Shown here one piece after another: positions 10,204-20,635 of a DNA stretch of 64,000 nt. The DNA is taken from NCBI RefSeq assembly GCF_963678635.1, contig NC_087070.1:17331318-17395317 (forward strand), in the 5' to 3' direction. The notes under the pieces are model-generated. The model saw only the letters and a list, made by a program, of their open reading frames with translations, did no database searches and had not been told where the DNA came from. A program made the position numbers and the translations under genes. How positions within the stretch are numbered: the stretch's first letter is position 1; every line of letters begins with the position of its first letter. This DNA comes from Symsagittifera roscoffensis (Eukaryota > Xenacoelomorpha > Acoela > Convolutidae).

Positions 10204-11008
10204 ATCTCTGCCACAGAAAGAAATATGAGCATACAAGCTTTCGCAATACAGCAAACGTTTTTTTTTTGGAATCTGAATCACACCCTTTTCAAATAGCGCA
10301 TCAGATACGGGTAAATACGAGACGTTTTTATCTGCATAACAGCACACGGGCTGTTCTGGTGGCATATTTTGATCTATCACAGGCTGCTAAAATTTGCTAT
10401 TCATACAACTTTTATTCAATTTCTCGAGACCCCATTCAATTCAAAAAGTGTATGAAAAATCTATAGCCAGCATTGTTCATAAATAACACCATAGTAGCCC
10501 TGGATAATCAAACCCATTTCTCCTTTCGATTACTTCTGCTTTAGATTTTCATTCTCTTGATTTCGAGTACATCATGCTTCAATACTTATGCTTCTCTCAT
10601 TTACTTCAAGAATTTTTCTGCTTTATATCAAATATTCTTTTTGAGAAAAATTTGTGCCATAAGTTCTGTTAGCTATCTAAATTGTTAGGTCACGAAATTT
10701 TGCCAGAGAAATAAATATGAGCATACAAGCTTTCGCAATACAGCAAACGTTTTTTTTTGGAATTTGAATCACACCCTTTTCAAATAGCGCATCAGATACG
10801 GGTAAATACGAGACGTTTTTATCTGCATAACAGCACACGGGCTGTTCTGATGGCCAATTTTAATCAATTACAGGCTGACAAAAATTGCAATTCATACAAT
10901 TCTTATTCAATTTCTCGAAACCCCATTCAATTGAAAAATCGTATGAAAAATCTATAACCAGCATTGTTCATAAATGACAACAAAGTAGCCCTGGATAATC
11001 AAACCCAT
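10204..11008. repeat. Two copies of a 300-bp repeat (third, partial copy at 11926-12117)
   Basis: The unit starts near GAAATAAATATGAGCATACA and ends near GATAATCAAACCCA. Copies are at about 10221-10510 and 10710-11008, and the right half recurs at 11926-12117. The similar 66-aa plus-strand frames within them come from the duplication and do not look like a protein family. Confidence 0.75.
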
Positions 11009-11293
11009 AAAAAGAACGACTATTGAAAACTTCCTACAAAATTACACACTAAAACCAGGTCATGAACTAGAAACAGTTCTAAGTAGAAACAGTGTCTACA
11101 GTTTGAAGCATTATTGTCTTTAAATCACTCAATTTCTGATTACTGGCACTGAAATATTCTACTGTACATTTTTTTTGCGGGTTGTAAATTATTGGTTTAA
11201 AAAAATGAAATGTCAAGTATCAGTTAGAACAAAAAATTTAAGTTTTCGCCGAATGCCAGAAAACAACTTGGATTTTTTGTAAACTTTGAGCCA

Positions 11294-11703
11294 GGGGTGG
11301 ATCTAGGATTTTCTCGAGGGGGGGGGGGGGCGGATTTTCAAAAAAACGTCGAAAATTTTGTCGACTTTTTTAGGTCGACCAAATTGACTTTCCGAGCTAT
11401 CCCAAAGCAGTAAAAAGTCCCTGGTTTGGCCAAACTTTCTGCTCCGCAGGCAAAAATTCGAAAAAACAGGCCAAAAAAAGGCCTTTTTAGGCATTTGTTG
11501 GAAATGTTTGACCAAAAAGTAGCGCTCCCCCCTCATAATCAGTATATTGGCGCCAAAGCGCATTTAGAAAATTTCTAGGGTCAATCACCAAAATTGGATA
11601 TCTCAACGTTGTACGGAGGGGGGACCCTTTGGGTCGGCAGGGGGTCGAATCTTTGAGGGGGGAGGAGGGCGTCCGCCCCCCCCCCCCCTTAAATTCGCCC
11701 CTG
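11294..11703. mobile_element. hAT-like MITE, first copy
   Basis: The ends are CAGGGGTGGATCTAGG and, reverse complemented, CAGGGGCGAATTTAAG, with long C and G runs inside. CAGGG(G)-type ends are typical of hAT elements. It has no transposase and no clear 8-bp target duplication. A tandem-duplicated copy with the same flanks is at 12383-12793, fragments lie at about 14635-14760 and 54605-54800. Confidence 0.6.
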
Positions 11704-12382
11704 TCAATGGGTGTACTTGTAAGTTTTGCCAGCTTAGTTGCCATCGTTTCAATTATTTGTGCAATTGTGTTTCTTGATATGTCCTTTTGAAAGTAAACTT
11801 CATTCAAGACAAACGTATAGGGGCGGATCCACGATTTTCTCGATTTTCTCGAGGGGGGGGGGGGGCGGATTTTCGAAAAAAAAACTCTAGTTCGAGCAAA
11901 TTGATTTTTCGAGCGCACTCAGTAAAACGGGCTGTTCTGATGGTCAATTTTAATCCATTACAGGCTGCCAAAAATTGCTATTCATACCATTCTTATTCCA
12001 TTTCTCGAAACCCCATTCAATTGAAAAATCGTATGAAAAATCTATAACCAGCATTGTTCATAAATGACAACATTGTTCATAAATGACAACACAGTAGCCC
12101 TGGATAATCAAACCCATAAATAGAACGACTATTGAAAACTTCCTACAAAAAATACACACTAATACCAGGTGATGAAGTGGAAAGTCTACAGTTTGAAGCA
12201 TTAATATCATTAAACCACTCAATTTCTTACTACTGGCACTGAAATATTCTGCTGTACATTTTTTTGCGGGTTGTAAATTATTGGTTTAAAAAAATGAAAT
12301 GTCAAGTATCAATTAGAACCAAAAATTTAAGTTTTCGCTGAATGCCAGAAAACAACTTGGACTTTTTTGTAAACTTTGAGCC

Positions 12383-12793
12383 AGGGGCGGATCTAGGATT
12401 TTCTCGAGGGGGGGGGGGCGGATTTTCAAAAAAAACGTCGAAAATTTTGTCAACCTTTTTTTAGGTCGACCAAATTGATTTTCCGAGCTATCCCAGAGCA
12501 GTAAAAAGTCCCTGGTTTGACCAAATTTTCTGCTCCGCAGGCAAAACTTTGAAAAAACAGGCTAAAAATAAAACGTTTTTAGGCAATTTTTAGAAAATTT
12601 TGACCAAAAAATAGCGCTCCCCCCTCATAATCAGTATATTGGCGCTAAAGGCGCATTTATAAAATTTTTAGGGTCAATCACCAAAATTGGATATCTCAAC
12701 GTTGTACGAAGGGGGGACCCTTTGAGTCGGCAGGGGGCGGAATTCTTGAGGGGGGAGGAGGGCGTCCGCCCCCCCCCTTAAATCCGCTCCTGT
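12383..12793. mobile_element. hAT-like MITE, duplicated copy
   Basis: This is the second copy of the 11294-11703 element, carried along in the 1.09-kb tandem duplication. The flanking bases are the same on both sides (CTTTGAGC left, TCAATGGG right), which rules out independent insertion. Confidence 0.65.
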
Positions 12794-12912
12794 CAATGGG
12801 TGTTCTTGTAAGTTTTGCCAGCTTACTTGCCATTTCAAATGTTTCAATTATTTGTGCAATTGTGTGTCTTGACATGTCCTCTTGAAAGTAAACTTCAATC
12901 AAGACAAACGTA

Positions 12913-13319
12913 TAGGGGCGGATCCACGATTTTCTCGAGGGGCGGCGGATTTTCGAAAAAAAAATTCTAAAATTTTGTCAACCTTTTTTAGTTCGAACAA
13001 ATTCATTTTTTGAGCGCTCCCAGAACACTAATGAGATCCTTTTTTGACAAAATTTTCTGCTAAATTGACAAATTATTTGTAAAGAAAAAAAACCGATCAA
13101 AAAAGCCGTTTTTGGGCCTTTTTCGAAAAATTTTGAACCAGTCGCGTTTGTTCGGCGCGCACTCCCCTTCAAACTAAGTGTATATTGGCACTGAGGGCGT
13201 CTTTACTACACTTTTAGGGTCGGTCGCCCGAAAATGGATGTCAACATACTACCCTTTGATTGGTGAAGGGGTCTTACCCCCTAAGGTGGTGAAATCGCAC
13301 CCCCATAAACCCGCCCCTT
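12913..13319. mobile_element. hAT-like MITE with 8-bp target duplication
   Basis: It begins TAGGGGCGGATCC and ends, reverse complemented, AAGGGGCGGG. It is flanked on both sides by the same eight bases, CAAACGTA (12905-12912 and 13320-13327), the duplication size of hAT transposons. The inside resembles the other hAT-like MITE here. The copy that starts at 11818 is truncated by the tandem duplication. Confidence 0.8.
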
Positions 13320-13419
13320 CAAACGTATGAAAGCTTCGATAGAACTAGATCTAGATGTTTTTTTTTCTTTCTGTAAATGCTTTTGACTAACATGGCTTTC
13401 GTCGTCGACTGGCTTGCCA

Positions 13420-13800
13420 TGCTATGTTGGTGACGTATCGCAAGTGGTGCTGAGCTCATCTCTGCCTTTGTGCAGATTCCCGGAGTGCTTTTACAGGCAC
13501 ATGTCAAATTAGTTCTTCAATATAAAGCTGGAAAAAATAACTCTTTGTCTCACGTTTTAAAAAGTGAATCATTCATAAGTGCTACAAGGGTATCTTTTTC
13601 ATGTTCGAGCTGATCATCAAAAAAGTGTCATTCGTAAGCGTGTGGATTTGACGGAACTGTGAGCAAAGTCGTTCACCAAGTCTTCGGTGCGATATGTACC
13701 TCTCATTTTTAGGTATGTGAGCTTGCGAGAAGTTTGTGTTTTGAAGTAATTCCTTTTTTCCAAACACAATCTCATATGAAGTTTACGCCAAGCTAAATAT
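13420..13800. pseudogene. Scraps of gypsy-type RNase H (+) and integrase C-terminus (-)
   Basis: On the plus strand near 13470-13580 a frame reads LQYKAGKNNSLSHVL, like the end of a gypsy RNase H (Y..GK.N..AD.LS). On the minus strand a frame at 13582-13767, extended slightly upstream, reads YEIVFGKKELLQ, like an integrase C-terminal region. The opposite strands mean at least two old insertions or a rearrangement. Both are short, so confidence is low. Confidence 0.4.
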
Positions 13801-14759
13801 CATTTTACTTGACTCTCGTTAATCTTGTCTCCAGTCGCATTTCGCGTTTTTGCGAGGTCAATTTCACCGTGTCTGTAAAGTTCTGTTTTGTCTCTATATC
13901 TTTTTTGCTCTTGCTTGTCCTAAATGTTTCGTATGAAAATATATCAGCCTTCCAAAATAAAAATCAAATACAATTTTTTTTCGTTCTTGAATTAGGCAAT
14001 CGATCCAAACGATAAAAAGTGAAGCTTAAGCTGGATGCGAGTTTAACAGGTTTTTTGCCCTTCTTTCGAAGTGCTAATAATGAAACAGAATTAATTGTTC
14101 TCTGGTTTTGATCGCGTGTTTTTTTTCAACGTAAAGATCGTGCTGAATTTTGTTCTCAATTTAAATTCATACAGTGTTGATTTAAGTTTTCCAAAAAACG
14201 CATAAAACTTCAAATTTAAACCGCTATATTCTATAATTGGGTTACTTTTAGACAAAAAAATGAAAAAGACAAAAATTGGTGCAAATTTGAGCTGAATTTT
14301 AAAAACTTTGGCCAAAATCCTCGAAAATGGGTTATTTTTACTTTTTTAGTCATTAGTCAAAAAAAAGCTTACGCTTAAACTACCGGGTTCATTACTGCCG
14401 AAATTTTATCGAAGTGATTCTCTCTTAGAGCTCAATAAAGTTGAAGAAGGGTGTACTCTCCAAGAAAACTTTTAAATTGTTTTTGTTTGAATTACAAAAT
14501 ATGTCGTTTTACTATATAAAGTGCCAACTTTTATTTGAAAACAAATTTGTAATGTTTTGCTCAAATTTGAAGAGATAAAACCGTTTTTAAACTTTGTTCG
14601 GCTCTATGAGAGGATCACTTTGATAGAATAACGTCAGTTCCCCCTTCAAAATTAGTATATATTGGCGCCTTTAGAAAAATTTTAAGGTCCGTCACCAAAA
14701 ATTGATATCCCAAAATAGTACAAAGGGGGAACCTTTGGGTCGGTAGGGGGCCGACTTAT
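13801..14759. other. No gene recognised; AT-rich, with a hAT-like MITE fragment
   Basis: The minus-strand frame at 14091-14315 is low in complexity and has no recognised domain. About 14635-14760 aligns with the right half of the hAT-like MITE (TTTGGGTCGGTAGGGGG). Confidence 0.4.
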
Positions 14760-14900
14760 ATGCCAAAAAACAGTTCTTCGAAATTTCGATGACTCCGTTT
14801 TAGCAAAATGTATGAATTTTATTTAATTAATAATTTTTCATAGGCTTAGTTTATGGAAATGTATGATTAGCATTTTTTGTCTGTGGAGGTCAACCCAGGT
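14760..14900. mobile_element. Truncated right end of the CCCGGGTTGACC MITE family
   Basis: It aligns with the last 140 bases of the copy at 61212-62144 and ends in GGAGGTCAACCCAGG. The left part is missing. Confidence 0.6.
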
Positions 14901-15231
14901 TGTGACAACGGCGTCATTCTTGTTCTTTTGTTTATTTAAAAACGCCTTGTCGTATTTTCTTAAGCAGTATTTCATCTGATTATAGTAAAAAGTTAAATTC
15001 ACAATTGAGTCGTAAGAGTTCAAAAAAGTACTGCTATGATAAAGTGGTACCGCATGAACTTCACATCAATTTGGAAAACTAATTTATGTATTAACTACTC
15101 AATTCAAAAAAGTACTTCCATGATAGAGTGGTACCGCTATGATAGAGTGGTAGCGCTTCAAAAAAATTTTAGAAAAACCTTTGATGTAAGCTCTAAAAGC
15201 ATTTGATTTCTTTTGCTTTTGCTTGTTTTGC

Positions 15232-15440
15232 TCTTTTGCTTTTCTACCCCACCTCACCTTCTCACCTCACATAAGCATGAATTTTATGGTGTAACGAGGG
15301 GGTTTGTAAACTTTGTAAAACCCGCTCAAGTAGTTTTGTTTGTCATAGTCTGATTAGTCCGCATGCCAATTTTGGTAACAATTGGAGAATGCGAACAGAA
15401 AAAACGACTACAAAAAATTGCAGGTGGGGGAAAAAGGAAG
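15232..15440. mobile_element. GGCTCTTTT-ended MITE, inverted copy
   Basis: Reverse complemented, it matches the copies at 17204-17406 and 45833-46036: the internal landmarks are ATAAGCATGAATTTTATGGT and GCATGCCAATTTT. The ends are a C-rich run on the left and GGTGGGGGAAAAAGG on the right. Confidence 0.55.
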
Positions 15441-15840
15441 GTTCTTTTCCGGTTTCCCACCCCTCTCGTAAAATTACAGTTTAAAGGTGTTCTAAAATAG
15501 TTCACAAGAAATTTTACATATGAGAAATGTTGTAGCAATCTGAAAAAAAAAAATCAAAGGGGGACTGAGCCAAAAGGAAAAAAGTCGACTTCTTGAAAAT
15601 TTTTTCAATATCCAAGCATATATCTCCTTGTTCATTTCATGCGTCGAATGCAAAAGTGCGGTAAAACTATCCTTGATTAGCATTTTTGAATTACTCGATC
15701 AAAAAAGCATTTTTTTAAAAATAAATATAAACCTATATAATTTTAAAATTCGAAAAAGTATTTGTAACAATTGAATCAGGAATATATTTGTTTCGTTTGT
15801 CCAAAAATTTCAAGTTGATAGTGTTCAGCGAAGAGAAAAA

Positions 15841-18800
15841 ATGACAAGCAATATGGTTATGCTCGGAATTGCATCCATTGTTTTTGTTATTGGGGTGGCA
15901 ATAGCTACTTTTTTGCCATCAGATCAAGGAGCAGGTAACATGCAGGTAAGACTAGATTTTCCATCTTAGTACGTGCTCTACCTCTTGAAATTGGTCAAGG
16001 ATAATAATTTGGACTAAATTTGGGATGCGGACGAATAGGACTCCACGCCTAACCTTGTAAAAACCCTTCGTTTCACAACTGATGCTCGCTCAAGGGAGGG
16101 GTAGGTTGGGGGTGGGGGGGGGGGGGGGGGGAGGGGGTGTAGTAAAAAGAGCCTTTATTACAATTGCTTTCCTGAAAACTATTGTAACGTGTAGTCGTCA
16201 TTGAAATGAAATTTTCCACGGCGAAGAAAGTAACCATTCATTCATACTTGATAGCAAATAACACGTATCAGACAAAAAAGTTATTATGAAAATGGATAGT
16301 TTCAAATTTAGAGGGTGAAGTAGGCCCAATGAAGTGAAAAGAGTCCAATCCTCATCTAAATCTTGTCTCATCACACCATCGACGACGAATAAAAGATTCT
16401 TATAAGGGGGCAGGTATCCAAAATGTCACCGAGTTTTTCTGTCGACTCCTGATAAAGTCCAATTTTTACTAAAAAGAATCGTTTCTTAGACAAGGAGTGG
16501 GAGATTGATGCGTAGCTCCTACGAGGACTGTGGTTCCTCTTCGGACCCTCTGGTTCTGAGTGGTATCTCTGTGGTGCCTGACCAGATCCTCTTCCCTGGA
16601 GACCTGGCTGTGCAGGGAACCGTGTCCGTCAAAAAAAACTTTGACGGACCTATCAAAGGTAGATAAAGGCGTTGCCTAATTTGGATTGATGCTCCTTTGT
16701 TTTTGTAGTAAAGACCTTTACCATTTACCCAGCCGGATTTGCATATCAATTTTAGGCTCTTTTCCAGTCCCCCCTCCTTGATTTTTTAAAAATTCAATAT
16801 ATGAAAGTCTATTTAAAACAATTTTTCTTTTTAAAAATTGCAGTAAAACGTGTCAGCATGAACGGGTAAACAAATTTCTACAACTTTTCTTACATGCAAG
16901 AAACCGTGTGAACAATTTTTGAACAGCTTAATTTTGCAGATTTACGAGGAGGGTGGGAAACTGGAAAAGAGCCCAATTTTATGGTCTAACTGTAGAGGTG
17001 GTGAAGTGGTTGCGTCTTCGCCAGCATATCGAAACGTCGGCTGTCCGAGGCCCACCATGATCCGGGGTCGTTGCTTGAGGGTGAAGCAACATTACCCAGC
17101 CAAAAAATAGCCAAAAATGCATGTGATTCTAAAAGACCCTTTTCCAGTCACCCCTTGATTTTTTTAATGAAATTCATTTGATTGAAATCTATTTAAAATG
17201 AAAGCTCTTTTTCCATTTCCCCATCCTGCAAAAATTTTATTGGTGAAATTTTGTTCACGTCATCCAAATGTTATGAAAACTGGCATGTGAACTAGTTAAG
17301 CCATGACATACATGTTTGGTCTTCATGTTTAACCTTGTAAAACCTCTCGTTTCACCATAAAAATAATGCTTATGTGAGGTGGGGGGAGGGGGAAAGAAAA
17401 AGAGACAAAATGACTTTGCATGTTTTAAACCACAAGAAAACGTGTCAGCGTGACTAGCTGGTGCTCAACAGCGATTTTCCGTGAAGAGATAACAACTCGT
17501 ATGTTGATTCTTTGTCTCTTTTTCTTTTTTCCCCACCTGCGAAATTTTACTGATAAATGTAATGTTAATATTGTCCGTTTGATACAAAACCTGGCATGCA
17601 GATTTATTAGGATATGACAAAAATATTTTCTCTTCATACTTTACGATATGCAACTGCTCGAAAATTTAAATTCAGTATCGTCTTTTTGAAAAAACTTTCA
17701 GTCAAAACATAACCTAGTGCACTACATTAAAGTATTCGCGTGTTTTTTTCATGCTTACACTCAACAACAGAGACTGAAGAGGTTTTGAACTACCATGCGC
17801 TTATTCGAAAGTTCGCTCAACGCTCTTACGCTCACTGGAAGTTCCGATGATCCCAGTAGTCTCGAGATCTTGACTCCAAATAATGTTCTATTTGGGCACG
17901 CAGTTCTATGTTTCCGTCTTTGAGCTCGGCCGAACACATTTCTCACTCTAAACGCTATACATGTAGGCAGTTTTACGCAAATACAATTTGGCAGCAACGA
18001 TGGTCTTGAAGTTTTGACGCCGAAGTTTTGAAGTTATTTCAGTTCAGCACAGTCTAGCGTTTTTGGACTCTAACTGTTCCCGAAGACACTTGTTCCCGAA
18101 TATGGATGTTCCCGAACACACTTTGAAAACGGTAGATCAAATAGTTTAGTCGTATCGACTAGCCCTACGGGCTACTACCCACTAGCGCGCGAAACGTCTC
18201 TTAATTACGGAAAAGACAACTCCGCTCGTTCCCAGACCTTAAGACTGTCTCCGCAAAGTATACCCGACCGCTCGTAAAGCTCGTTCTGGCTCTTACTCAT
18301 TCGGGGCGAAGGATGTTTATGCCCCATTTAGTCATTGTAAAAGTAACAACACGTACAAATGCTGATTACAAGGCCTCTTACTACAGTGGCTAGCACGCGC
18401 GATTGGCAATTCCTTGCTTGACTTTTCGATTTTTTTTGAATTTTTTAAAATGTAAAAAAAACTATAGGCTAAGGTTGATTCAGTTATTTAAACATGCGAA
18501 CAAGTCGGTAGCAGATCGATTTTGCAAAAAAATTCCTGATTTGAATGATGTGAACAGATAGTCGCTGTTTCCATGCAAATTTTTGCGTGTAGAAAAGATG
18601 TGTTTTAATTTAAAATTAAAACTCAGTTTAATTGCTTTAGATGCGTTTTAATGTGTCTTCATGAGTTTAAAAATCCTATTTGTTAATTTACTGATTCTCT
18701 CTTTGTTACTTTTAAATATGCGGAATAGCAATTACCAATTATAACAACTCATTGTTATACGAATACTACTCTGGTTTTCTTAAACTAAATTTCAAAAGGC

Positions 18801-19787
18801 TTGATTGGTATTATGTCTGCTTTGACTTAGTTAAGTTTTAGAACAGTTGTTGTTAAAGTTTGTTCAGAGTTGCATGCCTGTTACAGTGATTCGTAACAAT
18901 TACAGTCATTTTAAAAAACCTTTTGTAATTATTTTCTCAGCAAAATTCACCTTGGCAAGGGGAGCTGCAAAAAGAGCCATGAATTCAGAGTTCATCACCC
19001 TCGAATGCTGATACTTTTTTCAGACCGCGGGTATTTCTTGCATTGCGCTTTTCCTTTTTCCACCCTACCCTGACCCCCCAATCCCGACCATTGAACTTCA
19101 AGATTGAAGACATTTTTTAACGATTGTGATATATGCAAATAATTTTTCTTGGGAACAAACTATCTATTGTGAACAGATTGGTTCTTCATACTTTTTAACA
19201 TTGTAACATCGAGCATTTAGCCATAATAGGGCTCTTCTCCCTTCCTCACCTGAAAATTTGTATTTTTTTCTGTTTTCATCTTCCGATTGTTGCAAAAATT
19301 GGCAATTGGGAATTTGGTTTTCATGCTTACACTCGTAAAATTTTTTGCTACATCATAAAGTTGACGCTAAAAACAATAGAAAACTTGAGATAAGTAAGTG
19401 GTTAGTGGCAAAAAACCCTTGATTAAAGAAGAGTCATTTTTGAAAAACTTTGAAACCTTTCTTTCAATCATTCACTTTTCAGTCAAGGTCAGTATGAAAT
19501 ACAAACTATTTTTCTGGATTCCTATTCCGTGTCTGGACATCATCCCCGGGTTGCCCAAAATGGGAACCTGCACATACGACGACATCTGTGAGTTGTTCCC
19601 GAAGCTGAACATCTGTCCCCTGAAGAAGGGCACTTACACGGTCGAGGAAACCGTCAAGTTGCCATCTTTGGACGATATTCCAATTCCATTTGACTCGGGA
19701 ACTATCAAAATTGAAGCCAAAGCTGAAAACGAAGGCAAGCAAATTGGGTGCGCAGAGGTCAAAATCGATTTCGAACTTACCGATTAG
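15841..19787 (+). CDS. GM2-activator/ML-domain lipid-binding protein, three exons
   Basis: The exons are 15841-15945, 16490-16658 and 19483-19787 with junction phases 0 and 1, giving about 192 residues, close to the usual length of GM2 ganglioside activator. Exon 1 encodes a signal peptide (hydrophobic MVMLGIASIVFVIGVAIATF) and has donor GTAAGA. Exon 2 carries SSYEDCG and the strand ISVVPDQILFPGDL. Exon 3 has the family hallmark CTYDDICELF, then KKGTY, and ends IGCAEVKIDFELTD-stop. Six cysteines are visible in the mature part (human GM2A has eight). Such proteins form a beta cup that lifts lipids in lysosomes or is secreted; the ligand here is unknown. Intron 2 (2.8 kb) is filled with MITEs. 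The reading frame is clean across all junctions, so the gene looks functional. Confidence 0.85.
16100..16140 (+). repeat. G-rich tract in intron 1
   Basis: A run of GGGGTAGGTTGGGGGTGGGG followed by an uninterrupted G run has the make-up of a possible G-quadruplex on the coding strand. It appears to derive from the right end of a GGCTCTTTT-type MITE (AAAAAGAGCC follows). Confidence 0.5.
16755..16973. mobile_element. GGCTCTTTTCCAGT MITE with 8-bp target duplication
   Basis: The inverted ends are GGCTCTTTTCCAGTCCCCCC and, on the other side, GGCTCTTTTCCAGTTTCCCA. The flanks are a perfect direct repeat, CAATTTTA (16747-16754 and 16974-16981), which points to a hAT-type transposase. It is non-autonomous and lies inside intron 2 of the lipid-binding protein gene. 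Confidence 0.85.
17204..17406. mobile_element. GGCTCTTTT-type MITE copy
   Basis: It runs from GCTCTTTTTCCATTTCCCC to GGGGGAAAGAAAAAGAGAC and shares internal bases with the copies at 19975 and 45833 (GGCATG, AAGCCATGACA). Near-matching 8-bp flanks, AAAATGAA and AAAATGAC, fit a target duplication. Confidence 0.6.
17507..17650. mobile_element. GGCTCTTTT-type MITE, truncated
   Basis: It starts with CTTTTTTCCCCACCTGCG and aligns with the first 130 bases of the copy at 19975. The G-rich right end is missing. Confidence 0.5.
18060..18420. other. Less AT-rich island in intron 2, unclassified
   Basis: This stretch differs from its surroundings in base make-up and holds short hairpins such as AGCCCTACGGGCT. 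It contains no ORF, tRNA or recognised repeat. It may be a transposon fragment. Confidence 0.3.
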
Positions 19788-19909
19788 ATAATATCCTAAT
19801 CGCATCTGAATCACAAAAGGGGAAAATTTTTTCCTAAACTTTTTAATACAAACTTTATTTATGCTATACCAAGTCTCGGTGTAAAAATATATGCTCTCGA
19901 GTTTCAAGC

Positions 19910-19915
19910 AATAAA
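19910..19915 (+). terminator. Polyadenylation signal of the lipid-binding protein gene
   Basis: AATAAA lies 123 bases after the stop codon on the coding strand, a normal distance for the 3' end of this gene. Confidence 0.6.
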
Positions 19916-19974
19916 TTCGTATGTGAACAGTTTTGTGAACAAAGTGTAAGGTTTCATGAAAGTTAAAACTTCTT

Positions 19975-20165
19975 GGTTCTTCTCCCCTTACCTGCGAATT
20001 TTTATTAGTAAATGTTTGTTCACGTTGTGCGATTGTTACAAAAGTTACGCGGACTAATTAGGCCATGAAAAACATATTTAGTTTTTATAAGTCAAATTTT
20101 AAAACCCCTTGTTATACCATAAAATCGATGCTTATGTGAAGTGGGGCGGGGGAGGAAAAAGAGCC
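19975..20165. mobile_element. GGCTCTTTT-type MITE copy
   Basis: It runs from GGTTCTTCTCCCCTTACC to GGGGGAGGAAAAAGAGCC and is colinear with the copies at 17204-17406 and 45833-46036. It lies between the lipid-binding protein gene and the large retroelement. Confidence 0.65.
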
Positions 20166-20226
20166 CACCCTGCAATAACTGCAATTTTTTGACACCAGGG
20201 CTGAGGTAAGGGAGTTATATTTGACC

Positions 20227-20635
20227 TGAGTTAGGTTTGATGGTCTAATTCATAGAGTAATTTCGGATAGGGTACACCGTCTGCTCGTCACGCTATCTTA
20301 TTTTCGGCCGGATAGATTCGTGCAACTTCTTAGTCTAATACCGATCCTAATCTTACTCTTGTATCTACTAGTCTCAGGGTGTTTAACTAGTCTCTGCTAG
20401 GCTCAATAGATCTAGAGTATACTGGCTTATTGCGATTGCTGAAGTTCTCTTGGAGAGGTAACTAATTTCTAAGTTAAATTCAAATCTCTCTGGTGCTGAA
20501 ATTACAAGTAATTTCAGCACTTACAAATAAGTGGTTAGTTAGTTAGATGGAATATGATTGGTTAATATTAAATATTTTATAGTGATAAAATATCTAATTT
20601 ATCCAATAATTAAATGTAGTTTAGATCAGGTTCCA
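20227..20635 (-). repeat. 3' LTR
   Basis: The LTR has TG..CA ends on the minus strand. It contains a 28-bp hairpin at 20493-20520 (GTGCTGAAATTAC, AA, then the complement) and a TATA-like CTATAAAA near the U3 start. Confidence 0.95.

Larger units (their letters stand above)
10839..12912. repeat. Tandem duplication, period about 1.09 kb
   Basis: Landmarks recur at constant offset: CGGGCTGTTCTGATGG at about 10839 and 11927, the hAT-like element at 11294 and 12383, TCAATGGGTGT at 11704 and 12794, and the start of a second hAT-like element at 11818 and 12913. In the first unit that second element breaks off near 11925 and the sequence jumps back to the start of the unit. The duplication junction therefore lies inside a transposon. 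Confidence 0.8.

Noticed and set aside
10266-10957. Two similar 66-aa plus-strand proteins
   Set aside because: The similarity comes from a duplicated non-coding repeat; no domain is present and the third copy is joined to other sequence.
16995-17100. tRNA-like or SINE segment (GTGGTGAAGTGGTTGCG)
   Set aside because: The start resembles an A box but no B box follows at the right distance.
19506-19907. 133-aa minus-strand ORF
   Set aside because: It is antisense to exon 3 of the lipid-binding protein gene, whose frame has family motifs and splice sites.
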